Assembly: GCA_009602735.1 (NCBI GenBank)
Contig: WELA01004091.1
Location: forward strand, 64,100 to 120,058
DNA from: Mesotaenium endlicherianum
Lineage: Eukaryota > Streptophyta > Zygnematophyceae > Zygnematales > Mesotaeniaceae
Length of the DNA stretch: 55,959 nt
Reading direction: 5' to 3'
In this document: piece after piece, positions 33,496 through 44,374 of the stretch
Position numbering within the stretch: position 1 is the stretch's first letter
Layout of the letters: each line of letters opens with the position of its first letter
Program-made: the position numbers and the translations under genes
The notes under the pieces: model-generated
What the model saw: only the letters and a program-made list of their open reading frames with translations
Databases searched by the model: none
What the model was told of the DNA's origin: nothing

Positions 33496-34365
33496 TGAAA
33501 TGAATCGACTTACCAAATAGGCGATTAACAATTAATAAAGATCTTTATATCAGCAAGTAATCTTTATGATATTTTCCGTTAACTGGTTTAACGGCAAAGG
33601 ACAACACACTAGCAGTGAATAATACTCGTAAGTCAAATGCGAGTATACTAGCATTAATAATGCAATCAGTAAACTCATACATAAGCAAGGTTAGAAGACA
33701 GTGCGTATCAATGGCTTCTCGCCTTGGATTCAGATCCCTTCTCAGTCAGCTGTACAAGGGAGGTGCCCTCGTTTCCGAGTGCCGAACTTGAGAGCAATGC
33801 CTAGCATATGTACATGGAATGAGTCAACTGTTCAACAGCCAGTGCGATGGCACCGCCTACCCGGGAGTTAACCACGTTGGTAGGACCTCGGTCAACCAAA
33901 TCCACCGCCATCTCCCATCATCCCGAATCGCCATCCATCATAGGGATGTCATCTGACTATTCATCTAGCATATCACACTTAGATGCATATCGAGGCAGTT
34001 CGCTGCTACCGAGTACGGAAGTCAGCTTGCTGTCAAAGAATGTGTCAGCAAGCTGACTTAAGTTGACTTCAGCCTGCTGCTTCCGGCTGAGTCATTAAGC
34101 TGATATTAAATATGAAGTCCAGCAGACTGATTATGAACTAGAGTTCAGCAGACTGAACTTAATTAACTATTATGTTTAAATGAATATTATATCTACTGAT
34201 ATTCCGACTGTATACATCAGTCTAATAGTCATATTAGTCATTATGACTAATAGTTAATCAATAAACCAATTGTAATAACCAATAGTTAATCATTGTGACT
34301 AATAGTGACTAATACACTATAATAGTGACTAATAGTCATATTAGTCATATTAGTCATTATATACA
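33496..34365 (-). repeat. 5' LTR of unit A (870 bp, expanded U3)
   Basis: Matches the other copies from 33496 to about 34205. The 5' 160 bases (34206-34365) are instead an AT-rich array of TAGTCATATTAGTC and TGACTAATAGT motifs, inverted copies of each other. The TSD right after TATACA (34365) shows that this array is inside the LTR, so it is an expansion of the U3 end rather than flank. Confidence 0.8.
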
Positions 34366-34370
34366 ATGAC

Positions 34371-35408
34371 TGTCTTGTTCTTCTGACGAACAAAATGCAC
34401 ATAGAGGCGCACCTTAAGACTGCGATCCTCTGGGAATCGTGCTTCAAGCAACTTGAAGAAACGACGCAGGCAATGCGTGGAGTCTAGCTGGTCATCCCCA
34501 GCCTCCATATTCTTACGACAGCTAGCTAAGGCTTGCGCATGGCTTGCCTCTGTCGTGGCGCTATCGCTTTGCTGACCATTGAGAGGTGTAGCTCTGCGTG
34601 TCACTCGTTCCTGAGCTTTAGCAATCTTTTCAGACAGTTTTGCNATCTTTTCAGACAGTTTTGCACACACCTTTCGCTATTCTGCGACAGAGCCGGCATC
34701 ATCATCTTGAGTGGCAGCCTTCCGCTGGCCCTCAGTGAGTTGCCTCATGGCCTTTGTTAATTCTTGTGTTTGTGCAGCTAAGTCTATGCTCTCAACAGGT
34801 GCAGTTGTCACTGTTCTTCCTAAAGATAAAGCGGACATTTGGGCTTTCGCAGCCTCTTTCTGGATTCATAAATTTCTAGCCCTTTTCTGTTCTTCAAATG
34901 CCCATTCCTGGGTGAGATCCTCATCCTTCCGGAATTGGCGATATAACAGCAGGGCATCCTTGTCCAAGTATTGAACCAAGCCTATAAATGCGACAGATTG
35001 CGTATAAGAAGAATCCTTCCGAATCTTCTCAAAACATTCTGCCCAATAGATCTCATCAAACTCTTCGAAAGTGAGACCATTTCCGCTGGTTCTTCCGCTA
35101 AAACACTTTGCAGACAGCTTGAAGATAGGATTTTCATCCCAATCATCACCGGCCATTTCGAACGGTGAACAAGACTCACTAACTTTCCCCAACATGTCTT
35201 GCTCTCTGCCCAAATTAGATACAAAGGCTCGTGTATTATCTGGGTTCTCACCGCTTGCGGAGTTATGACGAGACTCGTCTCTCGACGGTTGCTCACTCCA
35301 CCGGTTGTCAGTATGCTCAGACGTCTCACTTTCTCGTGGACTCTGGCCAGAATCAGAACCTTCTGCAGGCTCCACAGAGTGGTTAAGTCTTCCACTCCTC
35401 AACCGCAT
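34371..35408 (-). pseudogene. gag N-terminal part of the DNMT element
   Basis: Starts with MRLRSGRLNHSVEP, a basic start common to Ty3/gypsy gag, then a Ser/Glu-rich region, a capsid-like part (FEEFDEIYWAECFEKIRKD, LLLYRQFRKDEDLTQEW), and a Gln/Ala/Lys-rich helical region ending in RQKNKTV at the array insertion. The same frame resumes at 20564 across the insertion. TGA at 34866 and TAG at 34677 interrupt it. One N at 34644. The start codon is chosen because the preceding codons lie between LTR and gag and show no conservation signal. Confidence 0.7.
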
Positions 35409-35537
35409 ATACAGTTGAATTTCTCCGGGTCCCCTTCCAGCCTTCCAGGTTGAACACCAGTAGCCTTCACAGGCTTCAATCCCCAACTGACTTGGGAATT
35501 CTTGCTCACCTGAACCAATTAACGAAGTTCTCAGAAG

Positions 35538-36772
35538 TAGGACAGAAGCGTCTTACTTCCACACAGGCTTTCGCCCAAGTTGAGGGTTTACAAATGAACA
35601 AGTTTGTAGTTTGCAGAAATCACGTCTAAGCAGCTTAACAGGCAATGTCAAGTTCAGAGAAAATCGCCCTTCAAGGCTTTCGCTTAACTTCCACGAGTCA
35701 CAGGTTACAAAACTCTGAACTGCACATCTATGCTGGCCTGGTCTGAGCTCTTCGCTCAACACCGCGCCTTAACAACTCTTCACTGCTTGGCTGGGCTCAC
35801 TCAATTCTTCACTGAGAGCTTTACTTGTTAATACTACTCTTGCTATCAGCAATTCAACAACGGAGACTTCTCAGAACTTGGAGACTACCACAGCACGCAC
35901 CATTTTAAGTGACCCTTGCACGCTCGCAGCATTTGACCTCAATTTGTGCTAATCTCCTAACAGATTCTATTGTGCAGCTCTCTACTTTCCACCAGCAAGA
36001 TCCTCTCTTGGGAACTCCTGAGGCCTAACCTTTCTATGATACACTTAAGAAGAAATATTCCAGCGTCGGTAGAAGCGTGGCACCTCGGCCCTTCTATGGC
36101 CTTGGGATTTCCTTCTTCTTTGCACTCCTTCTGCTTCTTCAACTTCCTTTGACAACAATGCGAGCAAGGATTAGGCAGCTTCAGGCAAGACTCGTGCCTT
36201 TCACAAGCACCACACACTGTCCTCTTTCGAGAATACCAGTGCTTAGTCACAGCCCTTAGCTTGCATGCCGTCCTTACCCAGCAGCTCTCGCACAGCTTAG
36301 AAGTTGTCATTCAGCATGCATGCATGCATTGGGATTGTTGCGCGTGACCACTTAGCCTTCCAGCTGACAATCACGCCTATGTGGCTGGCTGACGTCGTAT
36401 CGTTTAGGATGAACGCTCAGGCCGTGATTAGTCACCTGAGGGCCTAGCCGAGGCGGCACACAATGCCCTTTGCAACATCCCCGCTGTACTTGGCTTGGAT
36501 AGCCGATTGATCAGTACCTTTCTTGGCACTCGCTAGGCTGGCTCATTGCTGGTTCCATGCCCCTAGCCTTTCGGCTGACCACTCGGTCCACATCCCCATC
36601 CCGTCCTGGGTGCGGGTGTGACGTGTCGTGACCACTTTGGCAGTGACCACGACTTCAACATGACCGCTGACTCGGTCCTCTGGTCGGTGAGTCAATGCTG
36701 ACTTCCCGTACCTGGGCGGCTGTGACTTGCGCTGCGCGTGCGGCACCGTCAAGTGGATAGCAGTCGCGACAG
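35538..36772 (-). repeat. 5' LTR of the DNMT element, missing its first ~340 bp
   Basis: Colinear with the LTR copies at 8757-11832, ending GACGCTTCTGTCCTA at 35538. The homology begins abruptly at CTGTCGCGACTGC, immediately after the point where the partial copy at 8413-8756 stops. About 130 bases separate it from the gag ATG; no standard tRNA-Met primer site was seen there. Confidence 0.75.
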
Positions 36773-37000
36773 GATTTCGGCGGACCGATTTGCAAGTTTG
36801 GCGGAAAAAATCAATATTTTGGGGATCGTTGCGACAGTTAGCACCCCATGGCATGCCCCATGGCCGCATCTCAGCCACCATCAGCCACAGCTGGCCTCAG
36901 CAGTAGTCAGCAGTGGTCATCATTGGTCAACGTAAGTTAGCGTATGCCAGCGTGGCTTAGCGCCACTCAGCGCGCTTACATGCACACACTGCACACATGT
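36773..37000. repeat. Repeat arm with CAGCC-rich loop
   Basis: Inverted copy of 7725-7830 followed by a region of degenerate CAGCC/CAGCA units (36865-36985), like the loop of the foldback element at 8156-8256. Probably half of a foldback element. Confidence 0.5.
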
Positions 37001-38627
37001 AGCAAGTTGATGCAAGTGTATATATAGCAATATGATGTAGCAGGTGATAGTGGTTGATACCAATTGTGGTTCACGAGCGGGCAGTAACGTCAGGGCCCAT
37101 GCCATGCTCCATGCAGGCGCCGGGGCCATTCGGGCCTGTCCGGCTGCAACCCACTGCGCCCCATCACGCCGCATGCAGCCCGCGTCAGTCTAGTGCTCCG
37201 CAGTGCTCCGCAGTGCGCAGTGCTCCGAATGACAAATCTGATTCGGAGGCGACCAGAGGGAGGCAACGCCGGAGCGGGGCTGCTGCTAATGGCTGATGAC
37301 AGCTGATGGATGATGATGATATGTGAATTCGAGTGCTCTGAAGATTCGATGTTGATGTCCCTCGTCCCTCAGCAGCCTGGTGGAATAGGAGGGCCAGTTC
37401 CGGCGTCCATAGCCTATACCGCAGCAAGGAGAGCGCGGGCATGTTCCTTGAGCCGACACATGACTTCATGTGTGGCCCGCAGTCGAGGCTTAGGCGATGC
37501 GCGGAACTTAATTATTAAGCTTTGAGGTTCTTCATTTGTACCGATGGAAGTTTTGGTGCAAAATTTTGTGTTGTAAGGCATCCGTGATGAATGAGCCATG
37601 TTGTGGAAACTGCTGCAGTTCTCTGTGAGGCTTCAAGAATGATACCCGATTTGATGAAGTAGGCACTTGTTTGGGATCCTCCAGTTGGCTGAAGTTTGAT
37701 GATTTGTGTCAGAGGACATGAACCGCCCTCATATGCAAGGCGAGGTGAGGCATAGGAGAATTGTTTGATTTTTGACACGTGAGGCTGCAGGTTTTTTGAT
37801 TTTTTTGATTGCTGTCAAGGGTCCATGAGATGAATAATGTGCGTTCTTGATTTTATGTCTGAAGTCGGTGTGGATGTCTTTGCTGGCCTGGTGCAATTAG
37901 AGGAAGCGTTGGTGTAGACTTCTGCTATCGGAAATAATTGGTAGATTCTGTTGGCCTGGAAGTCGGACTCATCATATTAAGGTTGACGAGTGCCAGTAAT
38001 GCCAGTCAAAGGCCCAAAGAGTTAGACTACAATTGAGCCTGTCAGTTCTTCGGCAGCCAGGGGGGGCACCATACTCGATTATTCTGTCCAGGGGTGCAGT
38101 GCAGAATTGGGCTCCTATCTAAGCCAAGTTGAAGCTCAAAGAATTTGTCTTCCCTGGTGTTATGCGCTGCAAGCTCACCCGTATTGGCAATGCATGGTCA
38201 TGTCAGGTTCTGTTTAATTGCTTTAGATACTTTGGGTGCCCTTCACTTCTTAACTTGAACTGGAGTTTACATAAGTGGGGTTCAATCATGTAGTAGTTGC
38301 CAGCAGCTTCTAAATAAAAGATGCATGGACCTGGTGGGTGTGTGCCCAGCTTCTTGCTATCAAGTCTGTCCTGTTCATCCGCAAGTGAATATTGCTTACC
38401 ACAAGTGGTAAGTGTTGTTTTTGTGCAGGGCACTCACTGAAGGCTCATGCATAGTATGCAGTTGAGGAGTGACGACAGCACAGTGTGGGGAAAAATATGC
38501 TTTGTGATGGCTAGCAAGATGCAGCCAATAATTGATTCTCCAGTTTCTCATCAGGAGTGGCTGGCGTAGCAGCGTCAGATCACACCTGATTGGGTGTAAG
38601 CTTCATGTGAATGTGCAAGTGGAGAGA
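37001..38627. promoter_or_regulatory. Intergenic, presumed upstream region of the Atos-like gene
   Basis: No ORF with domain evidence. Contains TGCTCCGCAG direct repeats near 37190-37220. The sequence just upstream of 38628 stays open to 38532, so a 5' exon could exist, but no ATG or splice site could be assigned with confidence. Confidence 0.4.
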
Positions 38628-41600
38628 ATGGGGTACACATTCCAAATAACTGGACCGGAAGAGCCTCAAGGAGGGCCTGTTCAACAAGCCGTTGCTTCAA
38701 CAACTGGAAAGATGGGACAACCTTCGGAGAAACAGGGTCAGAAGAAGCAGCCATCGGGCACACATCATGTGAACGAACCTCTCAAACTTAAGGGTGGACA
38801 TGCAAAGAAAAGCATGTCGCATGCTTCACTCGGGCATCATGTGCCGGGCCTTGGGCTGGGTCCAGTCAAGGGCTCCTTGTTTGACGACAAGGAGCCCTGC
38901 GAGGTCATAGTGGGTGAGTACCCCCCTCCTGACGCGGTTGAGGGCCAGGGTTGTAGCGGGCAGAATTCACCTGCAGAGAGTCAGCATGCATCCACTGGGC
39001 GAAATGGAGGTGACCCCCTCTCAGTCATTGTTGGATTCTATACAGCATCGGCAGTGTCATCCCTGTTCTCTGAGGAGCATAGCAAGGAGAGGAGCCCACC
39101 CCTCAAAGCTCCACCTGTCTGCATAGATTTGTCCGATGCCTCACCCCCGAGTTCTTCGAGGGATACCAGAGGCTCTTCAGGGCTTGGCAGTTTCCGGAAG
39201 AAACCTCAGGCTGCATATCAGAGCGAGGGCTTGCTGTTTGAGAGGGTGCCCTTTGGCAGTCCCTCGGAGCAAGACCGCCTGAAGAAGCCAAAGCCCGCGT
39301 CTCCACTTGCAGATGCTCTGGCCAGGGACAGCAAGGCTTGCCTGAGCGTTTGGTCAGAGGAACAGCAGACTGAAGAGGACCAGGAAAAGGCAACTTCCCG
39401 AAAGGTTGTTGGGGGGAAGGATGTGGATTATAAGTTTGTGAACAGCAGGGCGCCGTCATCACGTGCTAAGACTGTCAAGCACCAGACTGAGACTGTACCT
39501 CTATCCACGTACTCTGCATGGACAACAAGAGGACTCGGTGATGCTAGAAGCTGGAGGACTGGGGCATGCTTGAGGGCTGGCATTGAGGGCCTCAAAGATG
39601 CTCCGCGAGGAGATAGCCTTCCTTCTGAAGCCGCCTTTGCTCCAGCCCGGGCAGATTTCCTTGCTCAGCCAGCTCTGCCTTTCTCGCGCTCGGAGACTGC
39701 TCCTGCAGGCTCCGTTGTAGAATTGGAGGCAGCGGCCAAACACAAGAAGCGTGGCACAAGCCTAGACTCTCAGGTGGGCATTCTGCAGAGCGGAAGCAGC
39801 AGCCCTGTGCCCATCCCCAGACCCCAGGAGCAACGCTCACTCGCTGCGCGGTTGCACTCCAACTCCCACTCTCACTCAAAGGCTTTCAGAGCGCCAGATG
39901 CCCAGCGGGACGAGAAGCTGCCCCACAGCCCGCTCCCGCCACTGCTCCACCTGCGGCCAAATGCATTAGGCGCCAGTGCCCAAAGCCCGGAAGTGCTGTC
40001 TGCTGCAGCGACAACAGCAGCAGCAGCAGCAGCAGGGTTGCACAGCGGGAGGTCTCTCCCGTCGCCGGGTGCCGCTTTTCACCAGCTCCAGGAAGGCTTG
40101 TTGGTTTCCAGCCGACAGCCACCTCTCGCATCGTCCTCTCTCTCGCTCTCCCCGCTCGGGCCGCGCTGCCTGAGCAGAGTCGCCCTGGTTCTTCAGCCAG
40201 CCGCCTCGTCCTCCTCCCTTGCGCAGCTCCCAGTGCTGCTGCCGCCTGGTGCAGTCCCGCCACAGGTTGTATCGCCTCCCACCGCAATCGCGCATGAGCC
40301 CTCTCCAGATACAAGCAGAAGCCCTCGGTACCATCAAGACCAGCGCTTCTCGGGGTCTGGGCACGGCTCGCACATGGCTGCCAGGAGCGCGGGAGCAGGA
40401 CAGCTGAGGGTGCAGCATGACCATGGCATGTCCCAGAGGCACTTCTACAATCGTGACAAGCGGCAGGCGGAGGCAGGCAGGGTGGACAGCCTGGCAGGCC
40501 GCTTCACGGCGCTGAGCTGCAGCCCCCGGGAGCCGGGCCGCCTGAGCACCTCTGAGGGCGTCTTCCTGGAGGCTTCCTCGCCTGCCGTGTGCGAGCTCTC
40601 CTCGTCGGCACCCTCCATGTGGGCGCACACCCTGGACACGAAGCCCAACGCCGCAGGGGCCAGGAGAGGGCCAGCCCTCAGAAGGAGGCTTGTGGGGTCC
40701 TTTGAGGAGTGCTCGCTGTCCGGCCACTTTCTGTCTGCTGCCCCTCAGGTGCAGTTCAGCTGCCTGTGTCCCCCCCCTCCTTCCCTCCCCCCCTCCGCTG
40801 TGTCAGTCGATCTACTTCGACTCAGCAAAATTTGTCCGGTGCTTTCCTCTTCCTGTAGGTGCCTCCTTGCGCCGGGAGGAGCTGCTCCTTTTCTATAGTG
40901 CTTTTGCGGAGGCTTACTGATTGGTGGGTCGTGTTGAGGATTTTCAAGGTTTTGGCACGACGCAATTGCTGGCCCTCAAATTCTGATGTCCCTTCTGATT
41001 TTCTCTCTGTGAGCCCATTTGTGCGTGTGTTGCAGCAATTTGAAGGCTTCAGGGCAGTCCTCACGGTGGTCGGTGGCAAGCATGCGCCACCGCAGCGCAA
41101 GTATCCTTTCACGGTCACATATCTCGACGGCAGCAGCTCTAGCCTCTACTCCGCCTCAATCGACCTCTCCAGCAGCAGCAGCACCACCATCACCAGCAGC
41201 AGCAGCAAGAGGAGGAGGAGCGGTGGAGAAGCGGGCCTGGGCCGGTTGCGCGTGCCCGCCAAGGGCCGCATCCAGCTGGTCGGCACTTCCCTCCCCATGC
41301 TTCCGGCGCTAAGCGTTTGTGTTTGCTGTCTCTCTGTTTTTTTGTCCGTGGGGAGTGGGAGCTGATGGTGTTCCTTCTTTCCGTGGTGTGCTGGAACAGG
41401 TGCTGAGCAACCCGGAGCTGACACCTGTGCACACATTCCTGTGCAGCTACGACCTTTCAGACATGCCCGTCAACACCAAGGTAAGTCCCGTAGCGCCCCG
41501 AGACCGACAAAAAGCTATGCTTGTTTGCATCACACGTATATTGTTAGCTGTATAATTTTCGAGCGTAGCGTGAGCTCAAGCAGTAAAAAAGTCAACAATT

Positions 41601-43196
41601 GCGCCGCAGGTTGCCAAACGATGCAACTGACTGGCTGGCTCCCTTGGAGCGTCTGAGCCGCACATTTTCTTCTTCTTGCAAGGGGGGATGGGGGCCAAGA
41701 GAGCAGCTCCTCCTGAGCCGTCTTCTCTTCCCGAGTGCGCAAACAGAAGAGGGGTGCTGTTTACTAAGGCTCAGGCTGCTTGTTGCATGCTGTGCTTCCG
41801 TCTGCGCTTCCGTGCTGCAGACCTTCTTGAGGCAGAAAGTGTACGTGGCGAGTGCAGCAGCAAGCCGGAGGAGCCCCTTTAGCCCTGCCTCCTCTGCGGG
41901 CTGCTCGGAGGCCACCAGCCCGCGCTTACCATCAGGCCAGGTGGCAGACTTCAGGACGAGCTTGGCCATGAGCCCGCAGGGCAAGGCTGAGGCATTGCTG
42001 GAGGCGTGGAGGCAGCGACAGGGCGGCGGCAGCAGTAGCAGCTGCAGCAGCAGCAGCAGCAATGCGGGCAGGAGGGGTGCCACTTTGGCCAGGAGTTTAG
42101 GCAGAGAGCATGGATCCGGTGCTTCGTGGGGGCAGCACCACTACGGCCCCGTTCCTCTCGACAAGGGTCTGGGCAGTGTGAACAGGGGCGACGGCGAGGG
42201 GGCTCAGCGCGAGCAGCTCCAGGGCTATCGCATAGAGTCCACACGGCTCTTCAGCAACACGGTTGCCGACAGGGATGGCCCTGGCCCCAGTCCCAGTCCT
42301 GGTTGTGGTCCTGGTCCTGGTCCTGTTCGTGACGACCAGAACATGGCCGTGATTGGTGACAAGAAGAGCACGGCTGCCGACGAGAGCGGGGCCGCTGAGA
42401 GGGTCCGGAAGGGGGCGGGGATGCCGTCGACGGCGGACCTGCGCTCGTCGCCGTTGTTGGCGGCGGCAGCGCCGCTGGTATCGCCGCCCGCGGCCTCCGC
42501 TGCCTCGTCCTCGTTGCGCTATGTGCTTCACCTGCGCTTTGTGTGCCTCCCATCGAAGAGCAGCCCTAGCCCCGGAAAGGAAAATGATGGCTCAGATGAC
42601 GCAGGCAGGGGTGGGGGCCCGTACCCACCGCAGAGCCCCGCTCGAAGCGCGCACTTGAGCGAAGGGAATCCCTGCAGCTCCCCGCAGGAGGAGGCGTTGA
42701 CGGCGGAGGCTGAGGCTGGCAGCGATAAAAAGGCAGGGCCGAAAGAGGCTCCTGGGACGGATGACAGTGAGGACTACAGGCGCGTGTACTTGTACGGCAA
42801 CATCCGCGTGGTCTTCCCCCTGCGCCAGCTGGACAAGGACGAGGGTCAGGTAGGTGCCCCCCCTCTTCCTCCCCCTCCCTCAACGGTCTGTCCCCGGTTA
42901 CCTCGTCATGGGCACGCAAGCGGAGGCTCTTTGTGGCTGGGGCTTATGGTTCATGATGGACTCTTTTTGAGCCCTTCCCGGCCCTCTCTGGATATACTAT
43001 GTCTGGTCCTGCGTGTTCTTTGGCTTCTCCTGAGTGTGCTGCTTGCATCAGTCAATAGTGATGTTGTGGCTGAGTCCCATCTTTGTTGTTGATGTCTATC
43101 TTCTGGCAGGTAGTTGTCGAGTACGACTCCCCCAGCAACCCCAAATACTTTGACTACAGCGGGGCTTCCTCTCTTGGCAATTCGTCTGGAATGTGA
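38628..43196 (+). CDS. Atos/FAM214-like protein (DUF4210 and meiotic chromosome segregation domain)
   Basis: Five exons: 38628-40748, 41036-41278, 41400-41480, 41821-42849, 43110-43196, all phase-0 junctions, giving 1186 residues. Residues 1-685 are low-complexity (Ser, Pro, Gln/Ala runs) and probably disordered. The conserved part follows: [15 protein letters not shown] (about 686), [51 protein letters not shown] at the exon 4 start, then after a 220-residue Ser/Gly insert [23 protein letters not shown] and a C-terminal NPKYFDYSG. This order matches the Atos/FAM214 family, with transcription-associated roles in animals and a meiosis-linked name in fungi; plant function is not known to me. 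Nuclear location is inference. The second intron has a GTCGGC donor. ATG 38628 is the first in the open frame. Confidence 0.85.
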
Positions 43197-44374
43197 AAGG
43201 TTATGTATGGTTCCTCGTAATCGACTCGATTTCGGCCCCTAGGCACATTTTGCTATTATTGAGATTGGTTGTCCAGAACGTTCAGTTGACCGTGGTGCTC
43301 GATATCAGTCTACATCGAGGCCTAGTCACAGCAGTCCAATGCTAGGCGCACTACGTGCATATCTTTTAGCAAGCAGGAGCAGGTGCTAGTGTTGGTCAGG
43401 TGAAGGTACTGTGCCTCATGGGCCTGAGTACCTCACGTCTTGTTTATAAGTCTCTAAGAAGTAGTCATGCTCTCTTCTCCCTTCGAAATCTCTCCTGTCC
43501 AACGCTTAGCCCTTGTACCTGTCGCCACTTGTACAAACCTCCTTTAATGTATCGCCATGGTCACCCATGGCCCTCTTTGCACAACAAGTTCGGATGCTGT
43601 CTACTTGATGTGCTTTTTCATGATACGCCCATTTTGGCTGATCATAGTGCTGTGCTATTTGACCCTGCATGAGCACGCAACCGTGTCTGACGTCTCCTCT
43701 TGTCTTCCCCTTTTTGGTCGCCAGCCAAAACTGTGCTGCCTCCACCATCATGACTTCCAATTTTTTTGTCTTCTTGAATGCACGTACGTGTCCAATCACT
43801 GAATATACATCAATTGCCCAGCATGTACAAACAATGCATGCCCCTTTGCCCACCTTGGTACTTCAAGGAAGCTGCAGGTTTTTTTGTGTAAATTTATTTT
43901 TGAGTATGGAACACCGGTGCTCACAGGTGCTTTTAGTGTCTGTCACAGGGTTCCTCTTTATCCACATGTTTCCTGCAGAGCACCAGATGGCTTGCTTAGT
44001 GAGGACACTGCGACCCAGACTCTATTGCCATGTGCCAAGGGTTACTGGCTGGTGGGTGCTTATTCAGGTTTTGTCATCTTTTCGACAATTTAGGACAAGG
44101 TGCTTTTCATGCCACACGTTAAGCTTTACTCACCATATCCCAAGTCGTGCATAAGGGCATACAAGCAAAAATTGCGCAGTGCTCATATATCTTCACACCA
44201 GTGATTGAATATATTGCTCGTCAATCAGATCATTACAAGGTACCAGTGCCTGACAGCCAAAAATAGCTCACTCCCGAGTGCGGAGGCACGAGTGCCTGTG
44301 CCTCTTTGCCCTATCTTTGAAAACCTATAAATACCAGCTCAAAGTTAGTCCAGCTTTTCAGCTCCACGCGGACC
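43197..44374. other. Convergent 3' intergenic region
   Basis: Between the stop of the Atos-like gene (+) and the stop of the AP2 gene (-). Must contain both 3' UTRs. TGTAAAT occurs near 43886. Short ORFs here lack domain evidence. Nothing else recognised. Confidence 0.5.

Larger units (their letters stand above)
20565..34370 (-). mobile_element. Tandem chromovirus array (LTR-A-LTR-B-LTR) inserted in the DNMT-element gag
   Basis: Outer boundaries are set by direct ATGAC repeats at 20565-20569 and 34366-34370 (GTCAT on the minus strand). Three LTRs in the same orientation lie at 33496-34365, 24585-25305 and 20570-21279, separated by two internal regions of unequal content. One flanking TSD pair for the whole array shows it arrived, or was amplified, as a single locus. 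Unequal recombination between related elements sharing an LTR is the simplest source. Confidence 0.85.

Noticed and set aside
19608..34056. Recurring small ORFs with an RINGFSPWIQISLS-like sequence at 19608-19874, 20776-21000, 24791-25057 and 25609-25875, and overlapping ORFs near 33850
   Set aside because: They lie entirely within the five LTR copies and appear in both orientations with LTR orientation. They are translations of LTR DNA, not genes.
39966..40727. A 253-codon minus-strand ORF in the Atos-like gene
   Set aside because: Antisense of a Gln/Ser-rich exon; Cys-rich low complexity without a family match.
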